DNA of 64,000 nt from Halonotius roseus (GTDB lineage: Archaea > Halobacteriota > Halobacteria > Halobacteriales > Haloferacaceae). The translations under genes and the position numbers were made by a program. A model generated the notes under the pieces. It saw only the letters and a list, made by a program, of their open reading frames with translations, was not told where the DNA came from and did no database searches. Location of the stretch: the NCBI RefSeq assembly GCF_006861655.1, contig NZ_SESI01000004.1:186001-250000 (forward strand), in the 5' to 3' direction. This document shows, one piece after another, positions 16,752 through 26,095 of the stretch (positions are counted from its first letter, which is position 1; the number at the start of each line of letters is the position of its first letter).

Positions 16752-17660
16752 ATGAAATTCATCGAGGAACTGGTCGTCGAGGAGTTCCTGCCGACGATCC
16801 GGTCGCTGCTTGCGGAAGCCCTCCGCGACCGCGGGCTCACCCAACGCGAGGTCGCCGACGCCCTCGGCATCAGCCAGTCGGCCGTCTCGAAGTACGCCCA
16901 CAGCGAGGTCGCCCACAACGAGACCATCGCGGCCGACGACCGCGTCGTCGAACTCGTCGAGCGCGTCGCCGATGGGCTGGCCAGCGGTGACATGAGCCGC
17001 GTGCAGGCACTCGTCGATATCGAGGTTATGATCCGCCGACTCGAAGACGGTGACCTGCTGGCCGACCTCCACGAGGACGCCATGCCGGAACTCGCCGAGG
17101 CTGATATCGACTTCTCGGTTCATGACCCCGATAGCCGCATCCGACAGACCGAGCAGGTGCGCTCCTCTGTCCGCCGCGGGCTGCGAACCCTGACGAGCAT
17201 GAGCGGGTTTGCCACCCTCATTCCAAACGTCGGCTCGAATCTCGTTGAGTGCATGCCGGAGGCCGAAACCGTCGACGATGTGGCCGGCGTGCCGGGTCGC
17301 ATCTTCGATATCAAGGGCCGCGCCACCGTCCCCGCCGAACCCGAGTTCGGCGTCAGCGAACACGCCGCCTCGGTGCTCTTGGCGACCCGCGACCACGGTG
17401 TCGACGTGCGAGCCGGGCTCAACATCGCCTACGACGAGGATCTGATCGCCGATTTCGAAGCGGCCGGCTACAGCACCGTCGAGTTCGACTCTGAGGCCAG
17501 CGAGGAGCTGGCGGCCACCATCGGCGACGCCGTCGTCGACGCCGACCTGACCGAAACATTCGTTCTCTACCAGACCGGCGGCTTCGGGATCGAAGCGATC
17601 TCCTACGTGCTCGGGCCGGACGCGCCAACGGTCGCTGGCGTCGTCCGCGACGTAGTGTAG
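16752..17660 (+). CDS. thiR: ThiR-like regulator: HTH plus ThiN domain
   Basis: 302 residues. The N-terminal helix-turn-helix (LTQREVADALGISQSAVSKYAHS, ~residues 30-52) is followed by a helical linker and a C-terminal ThiN domain (~120-302, with SGFATLIPNVGSNLVECMP and QTGGFGIEAISYVLGPD). Enzymatic ThiN makes thiamine phosphate; HTH-fused forms in archaea are thought to sense thiamine phosphates and control thiamine genes. It lies beside and convergent to thi4, the expected target. The gene name is assigned from domain layout and context. Confidence 0.85.
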   Translation: MKFIEELVVEEFLPTIRSLLAEALRDRGLTQREVADALGISQSAVSKYAHSEVAHNETIAADDRVVELVERVADGLASGDMSRVQALVDIEVMIRRLEDGDLLADLHEDAMPELAEADIDFSVHDPDSRIRQTEQVRSSVRRGLRTLTSMSGFATLIPNVGSNLVECMPEAETVDDVAGVPGRIFDIKGRATVPAEPEFGVSEHAASVLLATRDHGVDVRAGLNIAYDEDLIADFEAAGYSTVEFDSEASEELAATIGDAVVDADLTETFVLYQTGGFGIEAISYVLGPDAPTVAGVVRDVV

Positions 17661-17762
17661 TCGGCTGTCAACGTAGAGAACTGCAAAGGAGGGCGTACGT
17701 CAGTGGGACTTTTTGCGGTGAGCGTTGGCAACTGCGAGAGTCGTTAACTGCGAGCGTCGTCG

Positions 17763-18698
17763 TTAGTCGTCGGCGGGCGTCGGCGACGCCGAGAAGTCGA
17801 CGGCGGCACCGTCTTTTCCGAGTTCGTCAAGCGCGACCGAGGCGGCGCGTTTGCCGGACAGCAACATCGCGCCGAACGTCGGCCCCATTCGCGGGAGGCC
17901 GTGGGTCGTCGCCGTCGCCAATCCGGTGGCGATCACGCCGTCGTGGACTTTGCCTGTCTCTTCGACAACGACATCCTCGCTTTCGGTAACCCACATCGAG
18001 TCGTGGCCGGGTGAGTCGTGGCCGGGCGCGCCGTACTCGCCGTCCTCCGATTGATCCATCCCGGTGTTGTTCTCCTTGGCGTGTTCGATACCCGGCGCGT
18101 CGAGGACGCCGCGCTCTTCCAGTTTGGAGACGACGACGGCCTCGTGGCCCGTCGCGTCGATGACGAGATCGCTCTCGACGGCGATCGGGTCGACGCAGGT
18201 GAGTTCGCGGGGAAGGGCGTGAACCGGCGTCCAGTTCATCACGATGCCGGCGACGCGGTGGTTCTCGCGGACAACGATATCCGTGAACTCGGTCATATTC
18301 TGGATCTTTGCGCCCGCGTCACAGGCGGCCTTGATCAGCGAGGAACAGGCGTGGGGGCCTTTCGCGGTGTGGAGGCCGTCGACTTCTTCGCTCTCTTGGT
18401 GGGGCACGTCGAGTTCGTCAAGTACCTCGTCGGCCGGCTCGCGGACGGTCAGCGTATTCATCAGAAAGCCGCCGAGCCAGAAGCCGCCGCCGAGATAGTT
18501 GTTCTTCTCGACGACCATCACCTTGACATCTTGTTCAGCGAGTTCCTTCGCGGCCATCAGGCCGGAGGGGCCACCGCCGACGATGATCACGTCGCTTTCG
18601 GTGAAATCCATGAACTCGTCGCTGAACTCTTCGGTGATCGCGCGGGTCACTTCCGCCTCGCCTGCGCTGCTGAAACCGCTGAACTCTGATTCGGACAT
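17763..18698 (-). CDS. thi4: Thiamine thiazole synthase
   Basis: 311 residues from the ATG at 18698. The N-terminal FAD/NAD-type Rossmann motif is [14 protein letters not shown] (~37-50), followed by [26 protein letters not shown] contains Cys168, at the site of the sulfur-donating or catalytic Cys in this family. [21 protein letters not shown] closes the fold. The enzyme makes the thiazole of thiamine from NAD and glycine. The opposite-strand glutathionyl-hydroquinone reductase gene starts 147 bp away. Confidence 0.95.
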   Translation of the reverse strand: MSESEFSGFSSAGEAEVTRAITEEFSDEFMDFTESDVIIVGGGPSGLMAAKELAEQDVKVMVVEKNNYLGGGFWLGGFLMNTLTVREPADEVLDELDVPHQESEEVDGLHTAKGPHACSSLIKAACDAGAKIQNMTEFTDIVVRENHRVAGIVMNWTPVHALPRELTCVDPIAVESDLVIDATGHEAVVVSKLEERGVLDAPGIEHAKENNTGMDQSEDGEYGAPGHDSPGHDSMWVTESEDVVVEETGKVHDGVIATGLATATTHGLPRMGPTFGAMLLSGKRAASVALDELGKDGAAVDFSASPTPADD

Positions 18699-18716
18699 AC
18701 CACCTCGTAATATTTG

Positions 18717-18729
18717 CTTGTGGTACAAG
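18717..18729. promoter_or_regulatory. Palindromic candidate operator upstream of thi4
   Basis: CTTGT-GGT-ACAAG is a perfect 5+5 inverted repeat centred 25 bp upstream of the thi4 start, where the core promoter should lie, with an A/T-rich aatatta between it and the gene. A ThiR dimer could bind here and block transcription. This is inference from position and symmetry only. Confidence 0.4.
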
Positions 18730-18845
18730 TCGGTTGCGGTCGGGTGTCGTTGCCGACGAACCCTGAGAGCGTCGCGTTGAGACCGGTAACATGCATGTAA
18801 CTCCAGCGAACGCTTTTGCCCGTCGGCCCCGTTATCCAACCACTC

Positions 18846-19859
18846 ATGAACATGCTTGTCGACGGCGAGTGGCGAACTGATACCTTCCAGGCGACCAACG
18901 AGGAGGGAGCTTTCGAGCGACAGACGACCCCGTTCCGCGACTGGATCGCCGGCAGCGACGTACCCGACCACGTTGACGCCGAGCCCGACGAGCGGTTCGA
19001 AGCCGAGGCCGGTCGCTACCACCTCTACGTCTCGTATGCCTGCCCGTGGGCCCACCGGACGCTGCTCGTTCGCGCGCTGATGGGGCTGGAAGACGCGATC
19101 GACGTGTCGGTCGTCGACCCCTACCGTGGCGACGACGGCTGGCAGTTCAGTCCCGAAAAGGAGGGCTGCACAGAGGACAAACTCTACGGCAGCGACTATC
19201 TCCGGGAACTGTACGTCGAAGCTGACCCGGATGCGACCTGTCGGGTGACGGTGCCAGTGTTGTGGGACACGAAAGAGGAGACCATCGTCAACAACGAGTC
19301 CCGCGAGATCATTCGCATGTTGACGACCGGCTTCCGCGAGGTCGCCGAGCGGGATATCGACCTTGCGCCCGAATCGCACCGCGAGGAGATCGACGAGCTC
19401 ATCACCGACATCTACGAGCCGATCAACAACGGCGTCTACAAGGCCGGCTTTGCGACCAAACAGGGCCCCTACGACGAGGCCATCGACGAGCTGTTCGACG
19501 CCCTCGATCACTACGATGAGCTGTTGGCCGACCAGCGGTTCCTCGCTGGCGACCAGCTTACCGAAGCGGATATCTGCATGTTTACGACGCTGATCCGCTT
19601 CGATCACGTCTACCATACGCACTTCATGTGCAACGTCCAGTACATCCACCAGTACGACAACCTCTGGCCGTATCTCCGGGATGTGTACCAACAGCCCGGC
19701 GTTGCCGACACGGTCGATATCGACCACATCACGGAACACTACTACACAACCCACCCCGACGTGACGCCACACGGCATCATCGCCCGTGGCCCCGATCTCG
19801 ACTTCGACGCCCCGCACGACCGCGACAACCTCAGCACCCCGACCACGACACCACAGTAG
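18846..19859 (+). CDS. Glutathionyl-hydroquinone reductase-like (Xi-class GST)
   Basis: 337 residues from the ATG at 18846. The active-site motif [20 protein letters not shown] (Cys at ~residue 66) and the following [15 protein letters not shown] are typical of the Xi class. [26 protein letters not shown] is the cis-Pro/Ser region, and [19 protein letters not shown] lies in the helical C-terminal domain. These enzymes reduce S-thiol-quinols. In haloarchaea, which use gamma-glutamylcysteine, the thiol partner probably differs from glutathione. Confidence 0.9.
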   Translation: MNMLVDGEWRTDTFQATNEEGAFERQTTPFRDWIAGSDVPDHVDAEPDERFEAEAGRYHLYVSYACPWAHRTLLVRALMGLEDAIDVSVVDPYRGDDGWQFSPEKEGCTEDKLYGSDYLRELYVEADPDATCRVTVPVLWDTKEETIVNNESREIIRMLTTGFREVAERDIDLAPESHREEIDELITDIYEPINNGVYKAGFATKQGPYDEAIDELFDALDHYDELLADQRFLAGDQLTEADICMFTTLIRFDHVYHTHFMCNVQYIHQYDNLWPYLRDVYQQPGVADTVDIDHITEHYYTTHPDVTPHGIIARGPDLDFDAPHDRDNLSTPTTTPQ

Positions 19860-19971
19860 CCGCGCTGTGCCGGCGTCACAGATAACGCGTAATTTTTGAA
19901 CGATTGGCTATTTTAAACCGAAATCGGTAATCTGAATAAGACATTATGCGTCCAATATGAGTCCATAGGTA

Positions 19972-19980
19972 GTATTATTA
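19972..19980 (+). promoter_or_regulatory. TATA box for the zinc-ribbon microprotein
   Basis: gtattatta is centred ~27 bp before the ATG at 20004, in an A/T-rich 140-bp intergenic stretch. Confidence 0.5.
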
Positions 19981-20003
19981 TCGCACCAATCAACAGTGAT
20001 GGC

Positions 20004-20174
20004 ATGCCGATCTGCCCCGAGTGTGACCACAGCGAGGAACCGTCCGGCGCGTGGCTGACCGAGATTCTCGACGACGAGAAACGCCATCGCGGCCGCACCA
20101 TCTGTCTGATCACCTGTCCGGACTGCGAAGCCGTCCTCGGCGGCACCGACTCGGAGTGGGTTGCCGCCTACTGA
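20004..20174 (+). CDS. Zinc-ribbon microprotein, 56 aa
   Basis: A 56-residue frame read directly from the sequence. It begins MPICPECDHSEEP and has two Cys pairs, CPEC (~4-7) and CPDC (~38-41), spaced to hold one zinc, plus CLITC just before the second pair. It has its own TATA box. Small CPxC zinc-finger proteins of this size are known in haloarchaea and several affect biofilm or metabolism; I cannot assign this one a function. Confidence 0.72.
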   Translation: MPICPECDHSEEPSGAWLTEILDDEKRHRGRTICLITCPDCEAVLGGTDSEWVAAY

Positions 20175-20220
20175 GCCTGTCGCCGCGGTACTGTTCAGAT
20201 TAGTGCGATTGGATTGAGAA

Positions 20221-20479
20221 CATCTTGAAAGCCCCGACGCGCTGGCGTCGGGGGGCTCGCTGCGCGCTTCGGGCCTCCGGCCCTGCAGTGCTTGCGTCGC
20301 CCGCCTTCCGCCAGCGCGTCGCCCCTTTCAGTCCCGCCCGACTGCAGCTGCCTGGCCCACTGACGCGGGTGGGACTGAAAGGGGCCGGTGTCTCGGCGAA
20401 CCCGGACGACGCAAGCACCGCAGCGCAGTGAGGAGCGCAGCGAGTCCCGGGAGCCGAGACGCCGGGGGCTTTCAAGATG
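20221..20479. repeat. Inverted-repeat element with 15-bp perfect ends (repeat family A, double copy)
   Basis: The element opens with catcttgaaagcccc and closes with its exact reverse complement ggggctttcaagatg. Inside, the left half is a reversed and the right half a forward version of a motif containing gacgcaagcaccgcagcg, aggagcgcagcgag and gggagccgag. The same motif recurs at 31482-31706 and 40768-40978. It contains no gene and looks like a non-coding mobile or palindromic element. The remaining 160 bp up to 20640 hold no convincing gene. Confidence 0.8.
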
Positions 20480-20639
20480 GTCTCAGTTTCCTCGGCTTAT
20501 TTGAACACGAACTCGCCGCGCGCCGTAGACTTTTCACGCGGTATCGAATACGGTCGGGTATGTACACCAACAGCCGCCCCGGCCGGCGATGCCGACAGCG
20601 CGACGCCGACCGGCGCGCGGCGACAGCGGGGTGGTCGTG

Positions 20640-21266
20640 ATGGCGACCAAACGCGAACTTGAGGGCCAACTCGCCGTCGTCGTCGGCTTTGAGGATCCAC
20701 AGGCCGCCCTCGAACAGTATCCGACGCCGCCGGCGTTGGCCGCCCACGTCATCCATCTGGCCGATCTCCACGACGACATCGAGGGTCGAACCGTGCTCGA
20801 TCTGGGTGCCGGCACCGGGATGCTCACGCTTGGGGCGGCTCTCCGCGGGCCGGCCCGTGTCATCGCCGTCGAACTCGATGGCGGCCCGCTGGCGACGGCC
20901 GTCGAGAACCGCCGGCGGGTCGGCACGCGAACGCCGATCCACTGGCTACAGGCCGACGCCACACAACTCCCGCTGTCGATCCCCGAGCCTGTCACGGTCG
21001 TCATGAACCCGCCGTTTGGAGCCCAGGACGGTCAGGCTGGTGCCGACCGCGGCTTTCTCTCGACGGTTGCCTCGGTCGCGTCGGTGTCGTACTCGGTGCA
21101 CAACGCCGGCAGCAAGGAGTTTATCGAGGCGTTCGCCGCCGACAACGGCGGCGAGGTGACCCACGCGTTCAGCGCGGCGTTTGCGGTCGACAACCAGTTT
21201 GAGCACCACGACGAGGAGCGCAGAGAGATCGATACCGAGGTCTACCGGATCGAGTGGGACAACTGA
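20640..21266 (+). CDS. METTL5-family RNA adenine methyltransferase
   Basis: 208 residues. The start MATKRELEGQLAVVVGFEDP leads into EQYPTPPALAAHVIHLA. The SAM site is VLDLGAGTGMLTLGAAL (~residue 59) and the amino-methylase motif IV is NPPFGAQ (~124), followed by GADRGFLSTVASVA. Archaeal relatives methylate N6-adenine in small-subunit rRNA. Upstream in-frame starts run through low-complexity sequence and are rejected. Confidence 0.87.
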   Translation: MATKRELEGQLAVVVGFEDPQAALEQYPTPPALAAHVIHLADLHDDIEGRTVLDLGAGTGMLTLGAALRGPARVIAVELDGGPLATAVENRRRVGTRTPIHWLQADATQLPLSIPEPVTVVMNPPFGAQDGQAGADRGFLSTVASVASVSYSVHNAGSKEFIEAFAADNGGEVTHAFSAAFAVDNQFEHHDEERREIDTEVYRIEWDN

Positions 21267-21332
21267 GTGGGGAAACTGAGTGGAGCTGCGTGGAGCAATC
21301 GACCGGGGGCTGTCTGGCTGCCGTGAATCGGC

Positions 21333-23027
21333 TCAGTTCACCTTGTTTGCGACTCGCACTGCCGTTTGGGTGCGGTTGTTGACGGCGACAAGCCGGCTGT
21401 CCTGCCGGCGGAGGGTGAGCCGGCCGAGCGTCGTCGACTCGTTGTTGGCCGGCATCTCGGCGAAGGTGTCGTCGACGCCGACGCTGAACCCGGTCGGGGT
21501 CGCGTTGAGGCTGACACGCTGGCCGGCGACGATCGGCTCGGCCTCGACGACGCCGGCGTTGTACAGCGGTCGCGTCCGATTGTCGTGGCTGAGCGTCACG
21601 CGATAGGTGGTGTCGCCGCCGACAGCCCGCCAGCCGGTGTGACGCGCCGTGACCGTCTCCTGCCAGGTGAGCCCGCCGAGGCGGATCTCCGCCGTGCCGT
21701 CGTTTGCCAACGCGGATGTACTGATCGCCGTCGACCAGATATGGCGGTCGGTGTTGCGGACGATCACCCCGGAGGTGTTGAGCCGGGTCGACTCGCCGGC
21801 CCCTTCGATGTCGATCACGTTGAGTTGACCGTTCGTGACGTTCTCGCCGTAAGTCATCTCGTAGTCTCGCACCTCGATCGGTTCGCCCGGCAGCTCGCCG
21901 TCGGCGGCGGTTGTCGCGTTGGTCGCAACCGCCGGCCCGACGAGGATCGCGCCGGCGACCACTAACAGCAACAGCCCGACCTGCCGGTTCGAGATCGTCG
22001 TTAGATCGGTCAGAAACGTCGTGGGGTTGTCGACCGCGAACTCGGCGAGAAGTGGGGTGTCGTCGGCGACGACCGCGTACATAACGAGCGTGGCCAACAG
22101 GAAGACCAACCCGAGGCCGACCGCCCGGTAGAGCACGTAGCTGTCGTTGCCGCGATACCAGTAAACCGCCCACAGCGATCGCTCGACAGCAAACAGCAGG
22201 ACGCCAACCCACAGCCGACCAGCCGAGGGTCGGGCTCGTCGCGTCAGTCGCTGGTAGCCGAGCCCCACCAGAACACCAACTAACAGGCCCACCGCATGGC
22301 CCTGGATGGCGATCGAGGCAAACCACGGCGTCGAGTAGGTCGTCCCACTGGTGGCGATCTGTTCCGGGGTTTGGAACGCATCAAACAGGCGGCGGACGAC
22401 GCCTTGGCTCACGCTCACCACGACGGTGAGTATCGGTGCCTGCACGAGCGCAAAGCCGGCAAACGCAAAGACGACCATCGAAAAGCCGATGATCGGGCCA
22501 AGCGCGACGGCCGCGCCGACGATCGAGCCGAGGATCGCTACCACCGGAAAAATCACGACGGCGCGAACAACGGGGTGTGTCCACGCGGCCAGCGGTCGGA
22601 TTGTGGTTCGACGCGTCGTGTGATGGCCCCACAGATATTCGGCCAGCGACCCAAACAGCAGCGTGCCCAACAGATTCCCGAGCAGGTGGCTCGTGTTTGA
22701 GTGGGCGAGCCCAGCGACCAGCATCCCGGCCGGATCAAGATAGCTCCAGGCCCGAAACGGGAGGACGATCGGCTCGGCGGAGCCAAACCCATCCTGGAGG
22801 CCACCGTACACCGCAAGCAGGATCGCCATCACGATCAGCGTTCCCCACGGCACCCCACCCAGCAAGCGGTCGGTGAGGTGTCGGTACCACTCGCGCGGTC
22901 GACCCATCGCGGCGAGCCCAGCGAGGGCGACGACGAGCGCGGCGACTATCAGGAGGCGGTGAAACAGCGGGCCACCGAGCGCGTTGCCAAGGCCGACAAG
23001 GGACAGCGAGACCGGTGTGGCCGTCAT
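21333..23027 (-). CDS. Rhomboid-family intramembrane serine protease with extra C-terminal domain
   Basis: 564 residues. The rhomboid core includes AHSNTSHLLGNLLG (~residues 109-122), the catalytic serine segment IIGFSMVVFAF (~Ser183) and IQGHAVGLLVGVLVG (~His244). More membrane helices follow to ~residue 390, then a ~175-residue beta-rich domain with N-glycosylation-type NxS/T sites that probably faces outside. It would cut membrane proteins within the bilayer. It is longer than typical rhomboids because of the outer domain. Confidence 0.85.
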   Translation of the reverse strand: MTATPVSLSLVGLGNALGGPLFHRLLIVAALVVALAGLAAMGRPREWYRHLTDRLLGGVPWGTLIVMAILLAVYGGLQDGFGSAEPIVLPFRAWSYLDPAGMLVAGLAHSNTSHLLGNLLGTLLFGSLAEYLWGHHTTRRTTIRPLAAWTHPVVRAVVIFPVVAILGSIVGAAVALGPIIGFSMVVFAFAGFALVQAPILTVVVSVSQGVVRRLFDAFQTPEQIATSGTTYSTPWFASIAIQGHAVGLLVGVLVGLGYQRLTRRARPSAGRLWVGVLLFAVERSLWAVYWYRGNDSYVLYRAVGLGLVFLLATLVMYAVVADDTPLLAEFAVDNPTTFLTDLTTISNRQVGLLLLVVAGAILVGPAVATNATTAADGELPGEPIEVRDYEMTYGENVTNGQLNVIDIEGAGESTRLNTSGVIVRNTDRHIWSTAISTSALANDGTAEIRLGGLTWQETVTARHTGWRAVGGDTTYRVTLSHDNRTRPLYNAGVVEAEPIVAGQRVSLNATPTGFSVGVDDTFAEMPANNESTTLGRLTLRRQDSRLVAVNNRTQTAVRVANKVN

Positions 23028-23075
23028 CAGCCTGGCTACCGCTGGTCGGCCGGCGGCTGTGTCCGTCGGCGCACG

Positions 23076-23354
23076 TCAGATCTTGCCCTCGGCGTCGTCG
23101 GCGAGCTCCTTCATTCGCTTGCCCACACGGCCGGCGTTGGAGAACTCGTCTTCGCTCATCGCCGTCGCAAGGGCGTTGCCGAGGACGAACACCGCGTGTT
23201 TGTGCTCGCTTTTCGATTTGTGGACGTGATCCGGCTCCACATCGAGTTCGTCGTAGGGATCAAACAGTGAGGGGTCGACCGACTCCTGGGAGCGGAAATA
23301 CTCCATGATCAGCACCATCTGCTCGTGTAGTTCGAGCAACTCGTCTTTGTGCAT
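23076..23354 (-). CDS. UPF0058 family protein
   Basis: 92 residues. The helical N-terminus MHKDELLELHEQMVLIMEYF and the segment HVHKSKSEHKHAVFVLGNALA are the hallmarks of this archaeal family. A helical bundle of unknown function is expected. It lies 48 bp upstream of the rhomboid gene on the same strand. Confidence 0.85.
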   Translation of the reverse strand: MHKDELLELHEQMVLIMEYFRSQESVDPSLFDPYDELDVEPDHVHKSKSEHKHAVFVLGNALATAMSEDEFSNAGRVGKRMKELADDAEGKI

Positions 23355-23451
23355 ACCCGACCTATGGACGGTTCGGATTTAAGCGTTGTTGGGAACCGCG
23401 TGGCTGTAGCGGTGGTGAGCGGGCGAGACGGCCCCTCGCGGCGGGGCCGGA

Positions 23452-23679
23452 TTAAAAGACGTACTCGTCGTCGTGGCCCATCATCCCATCGTCGCCCATT
23501 ACCCCGTCGTCCTCAAGATCGGCGTCGTCATCCATCGGGCCGCTTGTCTTGTAGGCTTTCAGCCCCGTCGACAGCAGGTTTTCGATGGCCTCCTCGCGGT
23601 TGATAAACTCCCCTTCATCGATCAGTTGGGTGATCTGCATCTCAAGGTGTTCCGGGATGTTGATCTCGACTTTCGGCAT
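23452..23679 (-). CDS. Small ribbon-helix-helix-like protein
   Basis: 75 residues from the ATG at 23679. MPKVEINIPEHLEMQITQLIDEGEFINREEAIENLLSTGLKAY reads as a strand plus two helices, as in CopG/ribbon-helix-helix DNA-binding dimers. An acidic tail (DDDADLEDDGVMGDDGMM) follows. No toxin gene adjoins it, so it may be a free regulator. The upstream in-frame start at 23733 is rejected. Confidence 0.7.
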   Translation of the reverse strand: MPKVEINIPEHLEMQITQLIDEGEFINREEAIENLLSTGLKAYKTSGPMDDDADLEDDGVMGDDGMMGHDDEYVF

Positions 23680-23828
23680 TTGAACACCCGGTGGTTGCGG
23701 GGGTGCCCATTTAAAACTGCCGCCGCCGGTCATCCGCTGAAACAGGCCGCGATCACCGTTCGGCCTGGGGCCGACGAGAGGCCGGTGAGATAGTCACCCT
23801 CAAGGGCGACGCGACCATCTGTGGGGGT

Positions 23829-25211
23829 ATGGAATCGCCGCACACCGCCGACCGCCCGCGGCTGGTGAGTCGGTCGGTTCCGCTCGCGGATCCCGTGCCG
23901 TCGTTCCGAACGCTGTTGGACGCGATGGAACCCCCGCGAACGGTCTGGAACGCGGCCGATGAGGCGTGTGTGGTCGCCGGCGGTGCGGCGGCGACGCTGA
24001 CCGCCGACGGCGCGGATCGCTTCGATGGGATCCGAACGGCCGCCGAGCGGCTGTTCGAGACCGGCGATGTCCACGCCGGCACCGAAGCCGCCTGCCCGCG
24101 GCTGTTCGGCGGCTTTGCCTTCCATGCCGATGGAGCCGACGCTGATGACGGCGACACCCCTGGCGACAGCGACGACGACCACACCTCACCGTGGGCTGGT
24201 TTTCCGGACGCCCGGTTTGTCTTCCCGCGCGTGCAGGTCACACGAACCGACAGCGGCCCGTGGCTGACTGTCAACGCCGTCGGGCCGTCGGCGACGCCGG
24301 CCGCCGTCGAGGCGAAACTCGATGAGGAGCGCGAGCGACTGCTGGCGCATGGGGAGGGGGCGGCCGCAGGACCGCGGCCGGGGATCACCGATCGCCGGCG
24401 GACGACGACCCCGACCGGCTGGCGGCAGGCCGTCCGCAACGCGGTCGAGCGGATCGACGCCGGGACACTGCAGAAGGTGGTCCTCGCCCAAGCGCTCGAA
24501 GTTGATCTCGGTGACGATCTCGCGGTGGCCGATATCCTCGATCGACTGAGCGACAAGTATCCCGACTGTACGCGGTTTCTCGTCGAGCCCGACAGCGACC
24601 CCCCGGCGGCGTTTTTCGGCGCGACCCCCGAGCGGCTGGTGTCGTTGCGGGGTCGCACCGTCGAAACCGGCGCGCTGGCGGGGACGACCGGTCGCGGGGA
24701 GACGCCCGCCGAGGACGAGTGGCTGGCCGAGGAGCTGCTGACCGACGACAAAAACGTCCACGAACACGAGCTGGTCGCCGAGACGATCCGCGAGCAGCTG
24801 GCCCCCTTTGCGGCGTCGGTCTCGGTCGGTGAGCGGGCGATCAAACGGCTGGCGACCGTCCAACACCTCCATACGCCGATCACCGCCGAGCTGGCTGACG
24901 ACACCCACGTCCTCGACGTGGTTGAGGCGTTACACCCGACGCCGGCCGTCGGCGGGCTGCCGCCGGATCGCGCCCTCGAAACGATCCGGGAGACCGAACC
25001 CTTCGATCGCGGTTGGTACGCCGCCCCGGTCGGCTGGATCGATGCCGCCGGCAACGGGACGTTCGCCGTTGGGTTGCGGTCGGCGGTGGCAACCCGGCGG
25101 CAGGCGACGCTGTTTGCCGGCGTCGGCATCGTCGGCGACAGCGATCCGGATGCCGAGTGGGACGAGGTCGAACTGAAGTTTCGGCCGATTCTCGATGAGC
25201 TGGAAGCCTAA
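23829..25211 (+). CDS. menF: Isochorismate synthase
   Basis: 460 residues of the chorismate-binding fold. Catalytic-domain landmarks are LQKVVLAQALEVDLGD, TRFLVEPDSDPPAAFFGATPERL, ETGALAGTTGRG, and the final AGVGIVGDSDPDAEWDEVELKF. It converts chorismate to isochorismate, the entry to menaquinone synthesis. In many haloarchaea menD follows directly; here menD lies 4.5 kb downstream beyond a sensory module. An acidic, low-complexity insert (ADADDGDTPGDSDDD) sits near residue 100. Confidence 0.92.
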   Translation: MESPHTADRPRLVSRSVPLADPVPSFRTLLDAMEPPRTVWNAADEACVVAGGAAATLTADGADRFDGIRTAAERLFETGDVHAGTEAACPRLFGGFAFHADGADADDGDTPGDSDDDHTSPWAGFPDARFVFPRVQVTRTDSGPWLTVNAVGPSATPAAVEAKLDEERERLLAHGEGAAAGPRPGITDRRRTTTPTGWRQAVRNAVERIDAGTLQKVVLAQALEVDLGDDLAVADILDRLSDKYPDCTRFLVEPDSDPPAAFFGATPERLVSLRGRTVETGALAGTTGRGETPAEDEWLAEELLTDDKNVHEHELVAETIREQLAPFAASVSVGERAIKRLATVQHLHTPITAELADDTHVLDVVEALHPTPAVGGLPPDRALETIRETEPFDRGWYAAPVGWIDAAGNGTFAVGLRSAVATRRQATLFAGVGIVGDSDPDAEWDEVELKFRPILDELEA

Positions 25212-25438
25212 GTGACCGTGGCAAGCGTGTCGTCGACGATCACGCTGTGCTGGTAAGCCGGAGAGACGACATAATCGTCACCGCGTTCCCGGGAGACAGA
25301 GACATCAGCACAGCTGAAAGTGAAGATAACAACACATTACATTCGAATGCAATATTTGTCAAATTTTTTGAGGCTTCAGGGACACATCGTTATTACAACC
25401 AGTGTCAACACCAAACACACCACTGAGAACCACCACAG

Positions 25439-25726
25439 ATGCACATGAACGATCAGACCCCCACACTGTCTGGCGGTTCACTTGACCTGCCGCCGGACGT
25501 TGATGAAAAGCACCTCGAAGCCTTTGTTCGCCGCGCCAACGCCGGTGCGTACGATGAGGACGGAATCGATACGGACGAGATCGATGGGCTCTCGGCGGCA
25601 GTAACTGTCATCAAAACCGTTCTCGATGAGACACCGACAGCAGCCGCCGAGCCCGCGACGACCCCGTCGGCGACAAAATGGGCGGCAGCGGCCGGCTACG
25701 AGGACGGATCACCGGACAGTAGCTAA
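25439..25726 (+). CDS. Small acidic haloarchaeal protein of unknown function
   Basis: 95 residues. The core, DLPPDVDEKHLEAFVRRANAGAYDEDGIDTDEIDGL plus a Val/Ile-rich helix, looks like a compact helical fold; the ends are disordered and rich in Ala, Thr and Pro. The start could be 25439 or the second Met at 25445. The 227-bp gap upstream is unusually A/T-rich (for example gtcaaattttttgagg) and holds no other gene. Family not recognised. Confidence 0.65.
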   Translation: MHMNDQTPTLSGGSLDLPPDVDEKHLEAFVRRANAGAYDEDGIDTDEIDGLSAAVTVIKTVLDETPTAAAEPATTPSATKWAAAAGYEDGSPDSS

Positions 25727-25795
25727 CCGCTTGCGGCCACAGACCGAACGCCACGCGTTGGCATCGCCGGCTGCTATTCCGCAACGATCGCCTGC

Positions 25796-26095
25796 TCAGC
25801 CGGCCAACTGTCCGTCGGCTCGGGTTCGTTGCCAGCGGTGGCGGTGTTCGATCGCCCGCAGTGCTTTCTCGGTGAGCGTGTAGGAGTTGGTTCGCTTGTC
25901 GATGGCGGATTTTTCGAGGTAGCCCTCCTCGACGAGTGTGCTGAGGTTCTGATAGACCCGGCCCGTGTTGACATCCTCGCCGTAATACTCCTCAAGAGCC
26001 TCCTTGATGCCGAGGCCGTAGGAGGTCTCCAGATCCGAGACGATATAGAGGATGTCGCGTTGGAACGCCGAGAGATGTTTGATCGTCGGGCTCAT
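25796..26095 (-). CDS. PadR-family transcriptional regulator
   Basis: 99 residues from the ATG at 26095. The winged helix is visible as FQRDILYIVSDLETSYGLGIKEALEEYYGEDVNTGRVYQNLSTLVEEGYLEK, followed by NSYTLTEKALRAIE. The start overlaps the stop of the upstream Bat-type regulator gene (ATGA), so the two are co-translated. Such small PadR-like proteins usually repress; the targets are not visible. Confidence 0.87.
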   Translation of the reverse strand: MSPTIKHLSAFQRDILYIVSDLETSYGLGIKEALEEYYGEDVNTGRVYQNLSTLVEEGYLEKSAIDKRTNSYTLTEKALRAIEHRHRWQRTRADGQLAG

